The notes below the pieces were generated by a model. The model had not been told where the DNA came from. It saw nothing but the letters and a program-made list of their open reading frames with translations, and searched no databases. From assembly GCA_021521415.1 (NCBI GenBank), contig JAIQDT010003810.1, forward strand, positions 124,001-188,000: DNA of 64,000 bases, read 5' to 3'. A program made the translations under genes and the position numbers. Source of the DNA: Bidens hawaiensis. Its lineage: Eukaryota; Streptophyta; Magnoliopsida; Asterales; Asteraceae. Below are positions 38,148-50,450 of this stretch, piece by piece (position 1 is the stretch's first letter; every line of letters begins with the position of its first letter).

Positions 38148-40408
38148 ATGGGATGGAAAGCAGCTCAAAAAACTCATACATCACTGGAAGATTTTAAGAG
38201 GAGATAATGTAAAAACATAATATAATACATCAATTTTTCATTTTCATTAGATTTTTAAGCTGATACTTAGATTAATCTTTTTATTATATTACAGGTGATG
38301 ATAATTAGGGGCAAGGATAGGGGCGGAACCGGCACTATTAAACGTGTCATTCGCTCTCAAAATCGCGTTATTGTTGAAGGAAAGAACCTGGTGATTCATC
38401 TCTCAATCACACTTTTTATATATACATATATAGAAGAGATCATGAAAAAACTTAAAATGTACGAGAAAACTTCGAGAAACCGTTGTTAAACAATAAATTT
38501 TTGTTCTTTTAATTTTTGCGTTCTTTTTAAACAATATACAAAAAGAAGTAAAAAAACCGTATCTTGTTAGAAAGATGCACATATGTCACTTCGTGAGCTA
38601 CATATATGTGGTTTCGTGAGCTTTTTTATAATACTAAGCTTATAATTAAAAGAAATGATAAAAATTTTATAAAAAAATGTTGGTTGAAGGTAACAACATA
38701 ACCACCTAGGTGCCTACTCACTATTCATAAAATCATCAATGCACTAGGTATAAGTGTTTTATGGGGTTCTTGCAGTTCTTTACATAAATTAGTTTTGTAA
38801 AGAATGCGCCCCTGCATATGTATTTTTTAATATTTACGTGTTTGGAGTAAAACATGCTTGCAGGTGAAGAAGCATATAAAACAAGGCAAGGGCACGAAGG
38901 CGGGATATTCACAGTAGAGGCTCCTCTTCATGTCTCAAATGTTCAAATTGTTGATCCAGTTACAGGGTACGGTTAGTTTAAACGAGTGCACGGTTTCATT
39001 ATTAGTAAGACGGTTGTTGATATGTTTTATTTACAGGCAACCTTGTAAAGTTGGAATAAGGTATCAGGAGGATGGTACTAAAGTAAGAGTTTCACGAGGC
39101 ATAGGGGCATCAGGGTCGATTATCCCTCGTCCCGAGATTTTGAAGATTAGGACTACTCCACGACCGACAATCGGTACGGTTTTTATATGTTTATGTTTGT
39201 GTAATTTTATTCTTGGTTTTAAAAAGCGTGAGACGATTAGGTTCTTAATAAAAGGCGCGAGGGGATAGTTTCACATAGACGTGGCATTTTAGTATTAAAA
39301 GTTCTAGTTAAGTATTAAAAGTTCTAGGGGTGTTCTTCGGTTCGGACATCGGTTTATTCGGTTTTGAATTTTTTTGGCCCTGACTGAAAACCGAACTGAT
39401 CTGAATTAAAAATGTGTCTAGCCGAATCATATTCAACCAATTTATCCGGTTCTGTTATCTGATGAAACTGATTATTATTCGATTGAGTTCGGTTCGGTTC
39501 GGTTCGGTTATCAGGGTAAGCCAGAGTTCCGATATATTAATTTAGGTAACATTTTGTAAGTTATTAAATTTTAAAACAACAAAATGCAAGAGTATAAAAT
39601 ACCTGTAAATAGAGTAGCTGGTCTATAAACTATTATAAACTAAATGAACTTTTAAAAACCTTAAATAAACTAAATAGTATATAAAAAAGCAAAATATAAA
39701 AAAATAAACTATATCCAGGTTCTAGCGGGTTGGATTTGGAGTTTGGACCGAATAATGCTCACCCGTGCCTTGTGTTTCTAGAACCACGTGGCCATTTCGA
39801 CCCATGCACCCATGAATGGGTGAATTCGGGTTTAGTTGTAGACTTCTATCTCTAATGGAACAAGGACGTAGAATAAAAAGATGTAAGCTAAAAAGGAAAC
39901 AGGTTAAACGGTTTAAAACTTGAAAGTAGCAAAGTTTATATGATGCATAACTCTTTTTTTTGAATCAGTTTATTAAATACAGGTAGATTATAGTAGCTAC
40001 ATGTGCACAGAGGATAACCGAAACATAATTTCTGTTTTGTCTTTGGTTTTCTGGATTGCATTTTAAACTCTACCTTATATTCTCTGGCACACAACAATCT
40101 CTTTTTGTGTATAGAATGCATCAAAACAATCTCTTTCAATAGCCAAATCTTAAGTTAAAAGTACACACATTTGTTGACTAGTTTTAAATAACTTTCTAGT
40201 GAACTATTTAGTGGCTATCATGAATTCCCAAGTTAAAACCTAAAACGACCCATGTAAACAATTTGTATTAAAAAATCGGATTATTACTAGTTTTATTGAA
40301 TTTTTATTTTTTGTTTTGGTAACAGCGGGTCCCAAGGATACTCCGATCGAGCTAGTGCAGGAGAAGACATATGATGCTAAAACTGGAAAGGGCATGCCTG
40401 ATCTTTAA
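38148..40408 (+). CDS. organellar ribosomal protein uL24 (KOW domain), frame breaks +1/-1
   Basis: uL24 starts large-subunit assembly by binding 23S-type rRNA; plant nuclear copies of this form serve the organellar, probably mitochondrial, ribosome. Exons are 38148-38208, 38295-38390, 38864-38966, 39037-39173 and 40326-40408, all GT-AG. Exon 1 starts MGWKAAQK. Exon 2 is the KOW core (IIRGKDRGGTGTIKRVIRSQ). Exon 3 encodes VKKHIKQGKG..GGIFTVEAPLHV. Exon 4 encodes PCKVGIRYQEDGTKVRVSRG, and exon 5 ends DAKTGKGMPDL. The spliced length is 480 nt (159 aa), the family length. However, an A6 run at 38167-38172 carries one base too many, and a GGG at 38890-38892 one too few. The two errors cancel in length but leave the frame wrong in between. 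Assembly errors are at least as likely as a true pseudogene. Confidence 0.82.
39315..39870. repeat. ggttcgg-rich MITE-like sequence in uL24 intron 4
   Basis: The segment contains aggggtgttcttcggttcgg near 39327 and a run of ggttcggttcggttcgg near 39490, the typical composition of hAT-type plant MITEs. The right terminus could not be fixed. It lies wholly inside intron 4 (39174-40325). Confidence 0.4.
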
Positions 40409-40988
40409 TCAACTCAAGTTTTCTTTATTATTGCATTTGCCATCATTCTAATGGTAAGCCGCAACGAACATTCAACAAGACATGTTTTAACATTGTTAGT
40501 GAAGTTAAGATCAGCTTGCAGGCATTGTCGCATGAATATTTTTGTAGGTTTCGTTATAAAGTGAGCGCTGATTTAAATGAAATGGTTTATCCATCGTGTA
40601 ATGATGTTTTTAATTATTTTATCGTTTATACATTCTGTTCAGGTCTATACTTCCATGTTTAAATTTTGTCCATAAAATTAAGGGAGAGAAATTTCAGTTT
40701 TAATTATGTAAATCCAAACACACCTAGAATATAAGAAAAATGTTTCTCATTTTTTAACATCCATATATATCAAAAGCATTCTTCTTATTGTGTATGTTTA
40801 TCCGTTGAAGTTCCAAAAATACTTATCTTATTATAATTTTATTGTTAAGTTTGTAAAACCGGATAAAGATTATCTACTGGAAACATTTGTTAGAAGTAAA
40901 CCATTTACGAATGGCAATGATTCATCCAATACACCAAGTACGTGACCAATGATCTAGTCCATAGATAAAGCTTGAGCTCGGCTTGTTT

Positions 40989-41042
40989 CGATCTCTATAT
41001 CTAAAGCCCGAATTCGATCTCCATATCTAAAGCCCGAATTCG
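40989..41042. repeat. 26-bp tandem duplication
   Basis: Two adjacent copies of tcgatctctatatctaaagc followed by ccgaat, differing at one base. Confidence 0.7.
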
Positions 41043-41139
41043 GCTTGTGAATACTCATCCTCTATCACACCACTTGTGTTTTGTTTGTTGTGTGTGATAT
41101 AATATGATATGCTATAATAAGATTTAATAACTCATTATA

Positions 41140-41880
41140 TGATTGAATATATGATCTATGATTTCAAATGTTGTAATGATTTTATTTGACATGATACAAA
41201 TAAATATTACATAATATTATAACTATTGTTATTTTATTGAAAAGTTTAAATTAACTCCCCTACTTGTATTATATTATATTATATTATATTATATTATATT
41301 ATATTATATTATATTATATTGGTTTTTGCTAATGTTAAGGTCATCATAACCTTCTAAAATTGAATGTGAAATCTAACAACATTGGCTATGTGTTGGATCA
41401 CAAAGATGGTTATATAGTTCATTTAGATTTCAAATTTATCACATATAAAGAATTTTCTACAAGGAAATGATGACTTAAAAGTTAAAACTATAGTTATGCC
41501 ATCCCTATTACATGAATAATTTTCTTTTGTACAAAACTTGGTTCATTTCATATGTTTTTCTCTCTGAATGGAGTGTTAAAAGAATTATGTTAAAAGTCCA
41601 ATTGTAAACATTTTATGTTATTATTATTTTTAAGTATTATGTTCCAATTTTGTAAGAAGACTAAAGTTGGAGGACTCTTGAAGCTGCTCAAAAGGATTGG
41701 AGGGGCTATTTATGCCAATTGCAAAAGTGATTCATATAATCATCGCTATTCGTGGATTTGGTTGAACTCACTTCTAGGATTTTACTACGCCGCTCTTGTT
41801 ATGTTTTCAACCTCTTCTTCGTTTTAGATAATTTCCTATCCGTACCCATACAAGAGCATTCACAATTCATCGACTATCTT
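41140..41880 (+). repeat. gene-upstream-like unit, copy 1 of 3
   Basis: The order of words ttgctaatgttaagg, gcgttggat-type, ttcatttagatt, aaagaattttctacaagg, ttttcttttgtacaaaactt, actaaagttggaggactc, ataatcatcgct and tacgccgctct matches the copy near 49330-50450. The later part matches the copy at 54200-54440. No complete gene is attached to this copy. A pentanucleotide ATATT microsatellite (about 41271-41321) lies within it. Confidence 0.6.
41271..41321. repeat. ATATT pentanucleotide microsatellite
   Basis: About ten uninterrupted tandem copies of the unit. Confidence 0.9.
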
Positions 41881-43080
41881 TTGTGGGTGAGAGTTTAATT
41901 AATTATATAGGGAATAATTTAGGGTGTTGTGAGTAGATGAGAAAGAAAATGCAGTTATTTGTATATTTGAAAACTTCTTGTAGCACTCAATAAATTTTTT
42001 AATATATTTTGAAAGTGATTACGAGTGAAGTAAAGAGAAAATGTAATGATAAACACATAGACAACATCATTTAATTGAAAAAAGAAAAAATATAGTGATT
42101 TTAGTGTAATTTTGGATTTAGAGATAGAAGAAGAGATGAGAATGACTAAAACTCTTTCTTATTTAACTGAATAATACATTTATTTTTATACTAGGTTAGG
42201 TACCAGTGTATAACACGAGTTTGAATACATTAATTTATTTAAGTAATAACACATTGTGATATATAAAAAATATGTTCAACGTATGTAAATATATAATATA
42301 TGATAGAATAAACTATACAATACAGAATATGAAATTAAAAAGTTGAAATTCGTAAATCTTTAAATATTTATTTATATACAATATTTGTAAATTTATTTGT
42401 AATTTTATCCTTCATATTAAAATTAGTAGTTTCACTTTTTTTTGTTTCAACTTCATATAATGGAACACATAACCGACTATGTGTTAAAATATGTTGATTA
42501 AAAATAATAATAATAAAAATACATCTAAGGCCTTAGTTTTTATTAACATTCACTATAAAATAAATATAAAGTGGAAATTTACTTCTTTAAATTTTGAAAT
42601 TAATTATTTTATCCAAATCAACGTGAAAATTTAGTACTTATAAAAGCTTAGTATTAATTACTTAGTATTAATTAGGGATGAGATCGTGACCATACCCGTA
42701 CATGTACATGTGTAACTCCCCAAAATATTAATCGAGTCGAGTATGAAACATGAAAAGTTTGAAACACGTAACTAGGATAATATTCAACATAGTTAGTACT
42801 TAAGTTAATAATGGTGAAATATTTATATATTTCAAAAAGTCTTAAACTAGATAACTTATTAATCATGGGGGGTTGAAGTTGTCAAGTTAAAAAGTAGAAA
42901 CCTTAAAAGAAAAAACTAAATTAAAACACACACTGGGTGTGTTTGTGTGCATTGATCATCAGGAGAAGAACAAGAGGAGAAACCCTTATTCTTCAAATTC
43001 TTCAAATTGAATGGCAAATTGGGTGATAAAACCGTGCATGTGAGCAAGGTTGTGCTCATCTCAACTTGGTGAACATAAGG

Positions 43081-44106
43081 TGAAGAGGTAGGTCCCAGCA
43101 GAGCCCAGTTGGACCCGCAAGACTCACCTTAAACAGGGACGTCTGCACAGTTGGACCCGCAAGACTCACCTCGAAGAGACGTCTGCGCAGTTGAACTCGC
43201 AAGACTCCTGAGGGACGTCTGCGCAAAGACCAACTGGATCCGCAGGACCAACCATGCTCAGAGACGCGACGTCCTTACGCGCAGTACGCAAGCTGTTCCC
43301 GCAGGAAAAAGCCTCCCAATGGTGACGTACTCCGCCTGTTCCCGCAGCTACGAATACTAGCCATCAGGGAAGGCTACCTGCACAGCAAGGCTACACGCAA
43401 CAAGGCACTAACTCTCAAATAATTCAGTAATGTCACCTGAAGAGGGAATGAGCAAGCCGGGAATACTCCCGCCCAAGGCCGGGAATTCTCCCGCCCAAAT
43501 GAGCCAGTCGTACGATACTGGAGGATCTTTTGTACTGTACCTGCCAAGGTATGGACAAAAGAACTGACCAAAGCTGCGACAGCTCACTGACAACAGTACG
43601 ACGGGCAGCACGCTCTAGTACTTAAAGTCACTATCAGCCGCTGCCTACTCACCAACCCCTGTCGGGGCACGTCCATAGCCTGCAGTTGGTGGAAAAGGAA
43701 TAGTACACAGCCGGCCTGGTCACTATCAGCCGCTGCCTACCACCAACCATCAGCATGGCACGTGCGTAGCCTACAGTTGCTAGAACAGGAATACTATTCA
43801 GCCGGCTGTTACCTGCTTGGAAACCTACATTCGGCTATAAATACTCCAACACCTTGGAACGGTATCATCATCTTCTCTCTAGCTATTTCTCTTAATATAC
43901 ACTTATATTCAAGTGCAATCTAGTCTGATTCTCACGCCGGAGAGTGGTCACAAGGAGGTACCCCCCCTTCTCAGTGACGAGCTCACGGTGTCTGTTTTGC
44001 AGGTCATCAGAAGAATAACCATCTTGCCGGACCTAACCCTCGTGGGAAACATCTATTTAACCCCCAGATTATCCGTAATTAGCCGGGGTCGATTAATGTT
44101 TCTTCA
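43081..44106 (+). mobile_element. solo LTR of the Gypsy family, TSD TAAGG
   Basis: Starts TGAAGAGGTAGG and ends GTTTCTTCA, colinear with the 5' LTR at 27409-28384. TAAGG is duplicated on both sides (43076-43080 and 44107-44111). The TATA box (43835-43843) and the duplicated gtcactatcagccgctgcct unit are kept. The first 150 bp hold three variants of a unit containing gacccgcaagactcacc and gacgtctgcgcag, against one in the 5' LTR. It should be the product of LTR-LTR recombination. Confidence 0.93.
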
Positions 44107-45027
44107 TAAGGTATGTTCAAATATCTTCAATTGTGAATAACCTTAATATTGAGAAAAAAAACTAGTTATGTTGAATAACATGAAATTAAGCATGTATATG
44201 TGTTAGAATCACCACATATAACTTGTATGAATTATGATTAGTCTAGCTTTAATTGTTAAGATTATTGCTAGACTAAATGAAATTGTGTGTTTTAAACTTG
44301 TTGATGTTGGATAATAGAATTTGGATGAGTAACAAGGTGATTTATGTTTAGAACACTTATGTTTAAGACTAGGTTATTGATCGCACACCAATTGTTTGAT
44401 GAAATACTCGCATGAAACTTGAATTGTGCAATATAGTATGAAATCTGTCACTTTTGACAGATTTAAATAGTTAATATGCAGAGCGTGTATCTCACTCGTT
44501 GTTAAGAGTTAGAGGACGGGCCTTATGTCGTTGGAAAGGTCTATGTGTCTATTTCAATTCATATTTAATCATGAAAGTCTAAATGCTGACTAGTCAGGAT
44601 ATAAAACATGCTGACTAGGAATATTTATGCTTCTGTCCTGATTTTGTAAAAATCATATAAATCATAGAAAAATATTTAGAGGGTGTTCTTTATATACTTG
44701 AAAAGGTATTTGAGTTCTCTATGATCCATCTTTGAACATGTTGAACCAGTTCGGATGTTGCATGGGTCAAAATAGCTGATTACAGGAGCGATATATGAAA
44801 TCGCTGCACATTAATAAAGATATTAGTAATCGAGTAAACACATAAGATTGCATATACTTGCATTAGGCATGATGCATTGATTGTAGAGAACTAATAACAC
44901 TTCATGTGACATACTTAAAGTGTCTAAAGGACTTGCAAATGGTTTGTATGAGTATTTACACAATTGTATGTAATGACAGGAAAATATACATACCTATGAG
45001 CAGTTTTTTTTATTTTGAAAATCAAAG

Positions 45028-45174
45028 AATTGATTTATCTTCATTATATAGAAACATAGAAATTACATCAACATAGCAGGTAGGCGGGCAACAAGCTGCG
45101 CCGCCACCCCTTTCTGAATTGCAAACCCTAACCTGCTAAAGACATACCCCTGCCCCTTTGGAGTCGACACATTG
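45028..45174 (-). mobile_element. short retroposon with 17-bp target duplication
   Basis: The 147-bp insert is bordered by exact copies of tattttgaaaatcaaag at 45011-45027 and 45175-45191, the signature of target-primed reverse transcription. On the minus strand it ends like a transcript 3' end (..ttgatgtaatttctatgttt..gaagataaatcaatt). It could be a LINE tail or a fragment of a processed transcript. No poly(A) run remains. Confidence 0.75.
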
Positions 45175-47629
45175 TATTTTGAAAATCAAAGTTTGACTTT
45201 TAAAAGTGAAACTGACAAAAAAAACTAATGTTTTAATCAATTGGTATGTATGAGTCCATAGGATTATGTGGTCATGTTATATAATGACTAACCCGACAAT
45301 CTTGTCGAAATTGGACAAAGTTTGATCTTGTCAAGCTAGGTGGAGGCTTGGATGAAACGGGTCAAACAAGCTAATGGAGTGCATGTGAGTTCTAGTCAGC
45401 AAAGAAAGGTAAGTGATTTTGTTCACTTCAAATTATAATCTAAAGTTCCTTGTCAAATTGTAATATTGCTTAAATGACTAACAAAAGAATGAAATGTTAA
45501 GAAAACTCAAGAAGGGTAGTTTGGGGGTATTAAGGTACAACCCGGGATTGGGTTGTAATCTTTAATGTCAGAGTCTTGGTTCAAATTGGCCCAAAAGGGT
45601 CAAATGAGAATTGAAAACTAATAATCCTAGTATATGGGACAAGGATTTTAATGGTTATCGGGTGTGGTTTATAGACCAAGTTATAAAGGGGTATTATGGG
45701 TAAATTGGTGTTAAATCACTATTTTGGTAATAACCCGTTGTAAGATTAAGATATAAATAGGAGTGACCCGGAATGGGTATATGCGTGAACGGGCCATACA
45801 TGTCAAATGGTGAAACTATCACCATTTGAAGTTGATATATAATGTTTGTCCTGTTGAGTATTGTCCTACAGGTAAGCAAGATGGTAATAGAATGCATTGT
45901 CGAGTTCTCTAAAAGGAGTTACAAGGTATTGGTAACGGGTCACAACCTTGACCTTGCCAGGTACGTGAATTAAATCATGATGTCGGTTAATGTTAAAGAA
46001 AAAGACCAAAACGCCCTCGAGGCAATGGTATATGGGTGCATTTGATATTAACGGGTCGTCCAAAGCATAAAGAGTCAAACAACAAGGTAACGGATTCGTG
46101 AAGATTAGATTTACGAACCATGAAGTTACCGGCTACAATATGGTTGTAGTGTAAAAAGGGTAACGAGATAGCAGGGAAACGGGAAATGGGTTCGTACTCG
46201 TTGGTTTAATCTGTAATTTTAAAACCATTTAACTCGTAAAATTAATCCGAATAGGTAAACTGTTGTATAAACGACTCATGGGGTCGTAAAGGCTAAGGTT
46301 TTGTGTATGAATGTGCAAATCCTAATTGTTGATTGCAAATATAAAAGAAGGACAAAAGAGGGATTATACTAAGTGAGAACACTTAGATCCTCTTAATGTT
46401 TTAAAAGAATAATTGTATAAAGACAATGATAGTGAAAGTATTAATGAATGGGCTAAGTATACTTGTGTTTATTATAAGTAGGTGCAAAGTATGTATGACT
46501 AATTGTTATGGCAAATTTCCATGACAGGTTATAACTTAATTGAAGGACTTGGATTGATGGTCAAGCTGTTGAAGAACTGAACACAACCGAACCGAACAAG
46601 CTTCCGCTATAATAATTCATTTTAGAAGATGAAGTCTAATGTAGTATTCGTATCATATAAATATAAAACTTGTAAAATTTTGTTACTAGTTATGTATGTC
46701 GTGTCATGTTATCACGTCACCCGCAAAAATTTTAATTAGACCTGGTTTTTAAGTCCTAACGAGCGCATGTTTACGCCTACAAATGTTATAAGTGGGTTAG
46801 GGTCTTACAACATGTACCCAAAAGTACCCATACCCGAATTATATGGTACGAGTACGGGTACAGGCACATGTACTTTGGGTACGGTACTCACTTTGGTACC
46901 CCTTTTTTTATTGTTTTAAAAAAAATCTCCATTAAACTAGGTATCGCAAACGGTACGGTACCGACAATCAATTATCTATAATTCCAAAACCGTAATATCA
47001 CAACCAAAACCGTAATACCGCAACCAAAACATAATACCAAAACTAAAAATGAAACAAATCAACTATAATATAAAATCAATTCAAAATCAAGTAATGAATA
47101 CCAAAACATGCAAAGTATCAAAAAAAATTATCAAAATATTTGAAAAAAAGTTAATTTATACAAAGAAAGTCAACATTCGTTTAATCTTTGCTAGTCATGT
47201 TTCCATTTCCCCTTTTCCTTTTCTTTGTTTATTGTTTCCTCAATTTCTATAGAAAAAAAGAGAGAAAATTAATACATGTTATCTAATAATATACACAATT
47301 ACAAATACATAAAATAAAAATATACGAATACACAATATATGAATATATACATATAGATTGAGAATAAAATTATTCAAATAATATATATTATGTTTTAAAA
47401 ATGTCAATGTTAAGTCATGAGTGTTGGAAACCTAATAAAAGCCCCTACATATTCTAAATGGGTATCAATACCCGTAATACCCGTACTTGTATCCGAAAGT
47501 ACTCGTATTTATACTCAGTAAATTTGGGTACCCATATCCGTACTCAATAGACACGTACTGGTGCATGTACGGGCACTGAACATGTACGGTTACGGGTATC
47601 CGGTATTTGGGAAAAAAATCTCATCCCTA

Positions 47630-49190
47630 ATATTAACAACTAATACAATATATTTATATATAATAAAATAATATTTTTATGTTGGTACTAAATTTTTTAA
47701 ACCAGGAAATACCTATAAGAGGAGAAAATAGTAGATTAAAATGAAAAAAAATAATAAAATATAAAACTATTAATTAGAAAAAGAAATATATATTTAATAT
47801 GAGAGAGAGATGAGAAAATTTTGTTATGATCACTCATATGTGATGACATACGAAATTAAGAAATCTGTGTAGACACTGGTTAGAATAAATAAATTTATTT
47901 AAATAATAACATCATGTGAAATACAAAAAATATGTTTAAAAGATATAAAGATAATATGATAGAATAAATTACACATTACACAATACGAAAATACAAATTT
48001 ATTGAAAATTCGTAAATCTCTAAATAATTTTGTATACAATCTTTGTAATTTTATTTGTAATTTTAACCTCCATATCAAAATTAGAAGTTTCACTTTGTTT
48101 TTGCTGTCAACTTTAGATAATGATACACATAACTTTCCATGTGTTAAAAAATGTTGTTTCAAAAATAAATTAACCATTTATAATGATTAGCCTTAGCTTT
48201 TATTAATCTTAATTGTAAAACAAACATTAAAATGAAAATTTCCTTTTTGAATTTTGAAATTAATTATTTTATCTAAATCAACGTGAAAAATTATTACTTA
48301 TAACAACTTACTATTAATAACTAATACAATATATTTATATAAAACTAAATAATATATTCATGTTAATAGTAAAATCTTTGAATAAAAAAATAATTATTAA
48401 AATGAAAAATAATAGATTAAAAAGAAAAAAAAGTTAAATATAAAACTATTAATAAAAAAGAAAAATATATTTAATAAGAGAGAGGTGAGAAAAGTGTGAT
48501 GCATGTGATATTGAGAAACCTTTATTTATTATATAATACACTCTCTTTTACTCACAACCATTTTTTTCAAAAAAATATTAAATAATTATACGGTGTGAAT
48601 GTTATAACCCCAAATTAATTAAGTTGCGTGTATAATATTTTTCATCTACTCATGGTTACTCATAATCATACATATAATTTACAAAACTTACCCACATGAT
48701 TATATGACATAACTGAGAATGTTCTCACATACATAATTGATTGTTTCTATGAACCAGGGCTAAATTCACCAGTCACAATAGGATACGGGATACACCATCC
48801 AAAGTGGGACTGAACTACGAAGTCTTGAAAGTTGAAAACGAGACACACTAAAGTCATGTGTCACATCATAATATTTTTCTTATAATACAAGACTTTGATG
48901 CCACCACCAGTCCATGCTTCTTCTTAAGAGAAACACTTCCACAATACCGTATTATTTCTACAAATTTTAACTAGTATATAGACTTGTGTTTTGTTACCTT
49001 ACTTGTGAAGTAACTTAGGTAGTAAAGTTTTGATGATTTATTGTAAAACCAAATATTTTCATGATAGAACCAGATATTTTGAGATTGATTTACATTTTAT
49101 CCAACCATAGATTTTTGAAGTTTTTGAGCTATATGACCTTTAAAAAAATTTAATAAAAAAATTGTTGGGTTATTGGATATGTGACACATA
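47630..49190. other. AT-rich intergenic, nothing recognised
   Basis: No similarity to proteins. Sequences near 47870-48300 (ttaataacatcatgtgaaat.. and aatcaacgtgaaaa) repeat words seen at 42230-42650, so the flanks of the nest are themselves part of an older duplicated repeat. Confidence 0.5.
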
Positions 49191-49199
49191 TCATAAGAT

Positions 49200-49325
49200 A
49201 CGGTAACTCAATCATAATATATGATATGATATAATATATAATGATATAATATGGTATGATATGAAATGATATGATTTGATATGACATGGTTTGATATGAA
49301 ATGATATGGTTTGATGATTTAGTTT
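49200..49325. repeat. ATATGAT-type degenerate minisatellite
   Basis: Repeats of atgatatgat, atatggtatgat and tttgatatgaaatg with a roughly 5-10 bp period. Confidence 0.65.
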
Positions 49326-49329
49326 CAAA

Positions 49330-50450
49330 TGATACACATAGAATGGTACATATTATATATTGGTCCTTGCTAATGTAAAGGAAGTTCATGCTAGTCTGTT
49401 ACCTTGTGTCATCAAGACCTCGTGAAATTGATTTTAGTTCTAGCCACATTGTCTATGCGTTGGATTACAAATATGAATGCATAATTCATTTAGATTTTAA
49501 ACTAATCATATTTAAAGAATTTTCTACAAGGTAAAGGGCAGCTTAGAGTTATTCTTTTGCCAACCCTATTACGTGTAAACCACAAAGTAAATTACCCATC
49601 ATAATATCATAAATTCCTTTAGTAACAGTTAATTAGCGATAAAGATGGAATTTGTAAAACGTGCCGCGTTCTGTTAAAAGTCATGTTCGATACAACTCGT
49701 TTAATGAAAGTTATCATCTTTTAAACACTAACAGCCCCGGTATAAATTAAATGATAAGTGAGCAAGAATGTTGTTGGAAAAGGCTTTTGAGCAAGGTATA
49801 TGTGATCAGTAATTGTTTTTGGATGCTATATCTATAGCTACAAACCTTTTATTATTTTGTCGTCATTATCATCGTCATCGTACTCAGTATATCCCACCAA
49901 TAGCAAAGCTATAGTATGGTCTGAGGATGGTAAGATGTAGAAAACCTTATCTCTACCCCATATGGATAGAGAGACTGCTTCCGGTGAGACCCCGATAGCA
50001 AACCTTTTATTATTTTGTGGTGGAACCAAATATTTTGAGAAGTATTTACGAAGTATTGATAAACTTGAAAAATGTGATGTAACTCGAAGTTAATGATCAA
50101 CATGAATTTTCTTTTGTACAAAACTGGGGTCATTGCATATGTTTACTCTCTAAATGTAAGGGGGTGTTAAAAAGAGTTATGATAAAGTTAAACTACATAG
50201 TAAAAGTTTTAGGTTATTATTATGTTTTTGTATTTTGTTCTAGTTTTGTAAGAAAGCTAAAGTTGGAGGACTTTTGTAGTCTTTCAAAAGAACTGGAGGG
50301 GTTTTTTGAGTTAATTGCAAAAGTGAGTAGTATATAATCATCGCTACCAATGGATTTTGGTTAAACAAAACTTTTAGGGTTTCCCTACGCCGCTCTCATT
50401 TTGTTTTCGACCGTCTTCTTTGTCTGAGTTTTGATTCTCATTTTTTTCAT
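49330..50450 (+). repeat. gene-upstream-like unit, copy 2 of 3
   Basis: Colinear with 41330-41870 (ttgctaatgtaaagg, attcatttagattttaaact, aagaattttctacaaggtaa, gctaaagttggaggactttt, tatataatcatcgctacc, cctacgccgctctc), and interrupted by the SINE at 49861-49998. TATA-like agtatataatc followed by tttagggttt looks like a core promoter with leader. Confidence 0.6.
49861..49998 (-). mobile_element. SINE-like retroposon with 20-bp target duplication
   Basis: Flanked by exact copies of caaaccttttattattttgt (49841-49860 and 49999-50018). On the minus strand it runs from ctatcggggtctcaccggaa to ..tggtgggatatactgagtac, then a degenerate GATGAC/GATAATGACG trinucleotide tail. This resembles the ends of tRNA-derived plant SINEs with trinucleotide tails. 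Pol III boxes are not evident, so it is probably 5'-truncated. A diverged relative is at 20921-21065. Confidence 0.75.

Larger units (their letters stand above)
42711..46809. mobile_element. LTR-like element (probable large solo LTR), TSD ACATG
   Basis: Begins TGTAACTCCC and ends GGTCTTACA, so TGTAA/TTACA are inverted termini. ACATG directly abuts both ends (42706-42710 and 46810-46814). Without the nested solo LTR it is about 3.07 kb. I see no gag-pol sequence and no second copy of its start inside, so a long solo LTR or a non-coding LTR derivative fits best. It interrupts the hAT-like element and is itself interrupted at 43081 and 45028. Confidence 0.7.
42673..47629. mobile_element. hAT-like element with perfect 12-bp TIRs, heavily nested
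   Basis: TAGGGATGAGAT at 42673-42684 is the exact inverse of ATCTCATCCCTA at 47618-47629. The flanks gtattaat and atattaac share the central six bases, as an aged 8-bp hAT duplication would. After the nested insert is removed, the interior is rich in tacccgtac/gggtacggg words and has no transposase. The element is non-autonomous and was split by the insert at 42711-46809. Confidence 0.7.
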
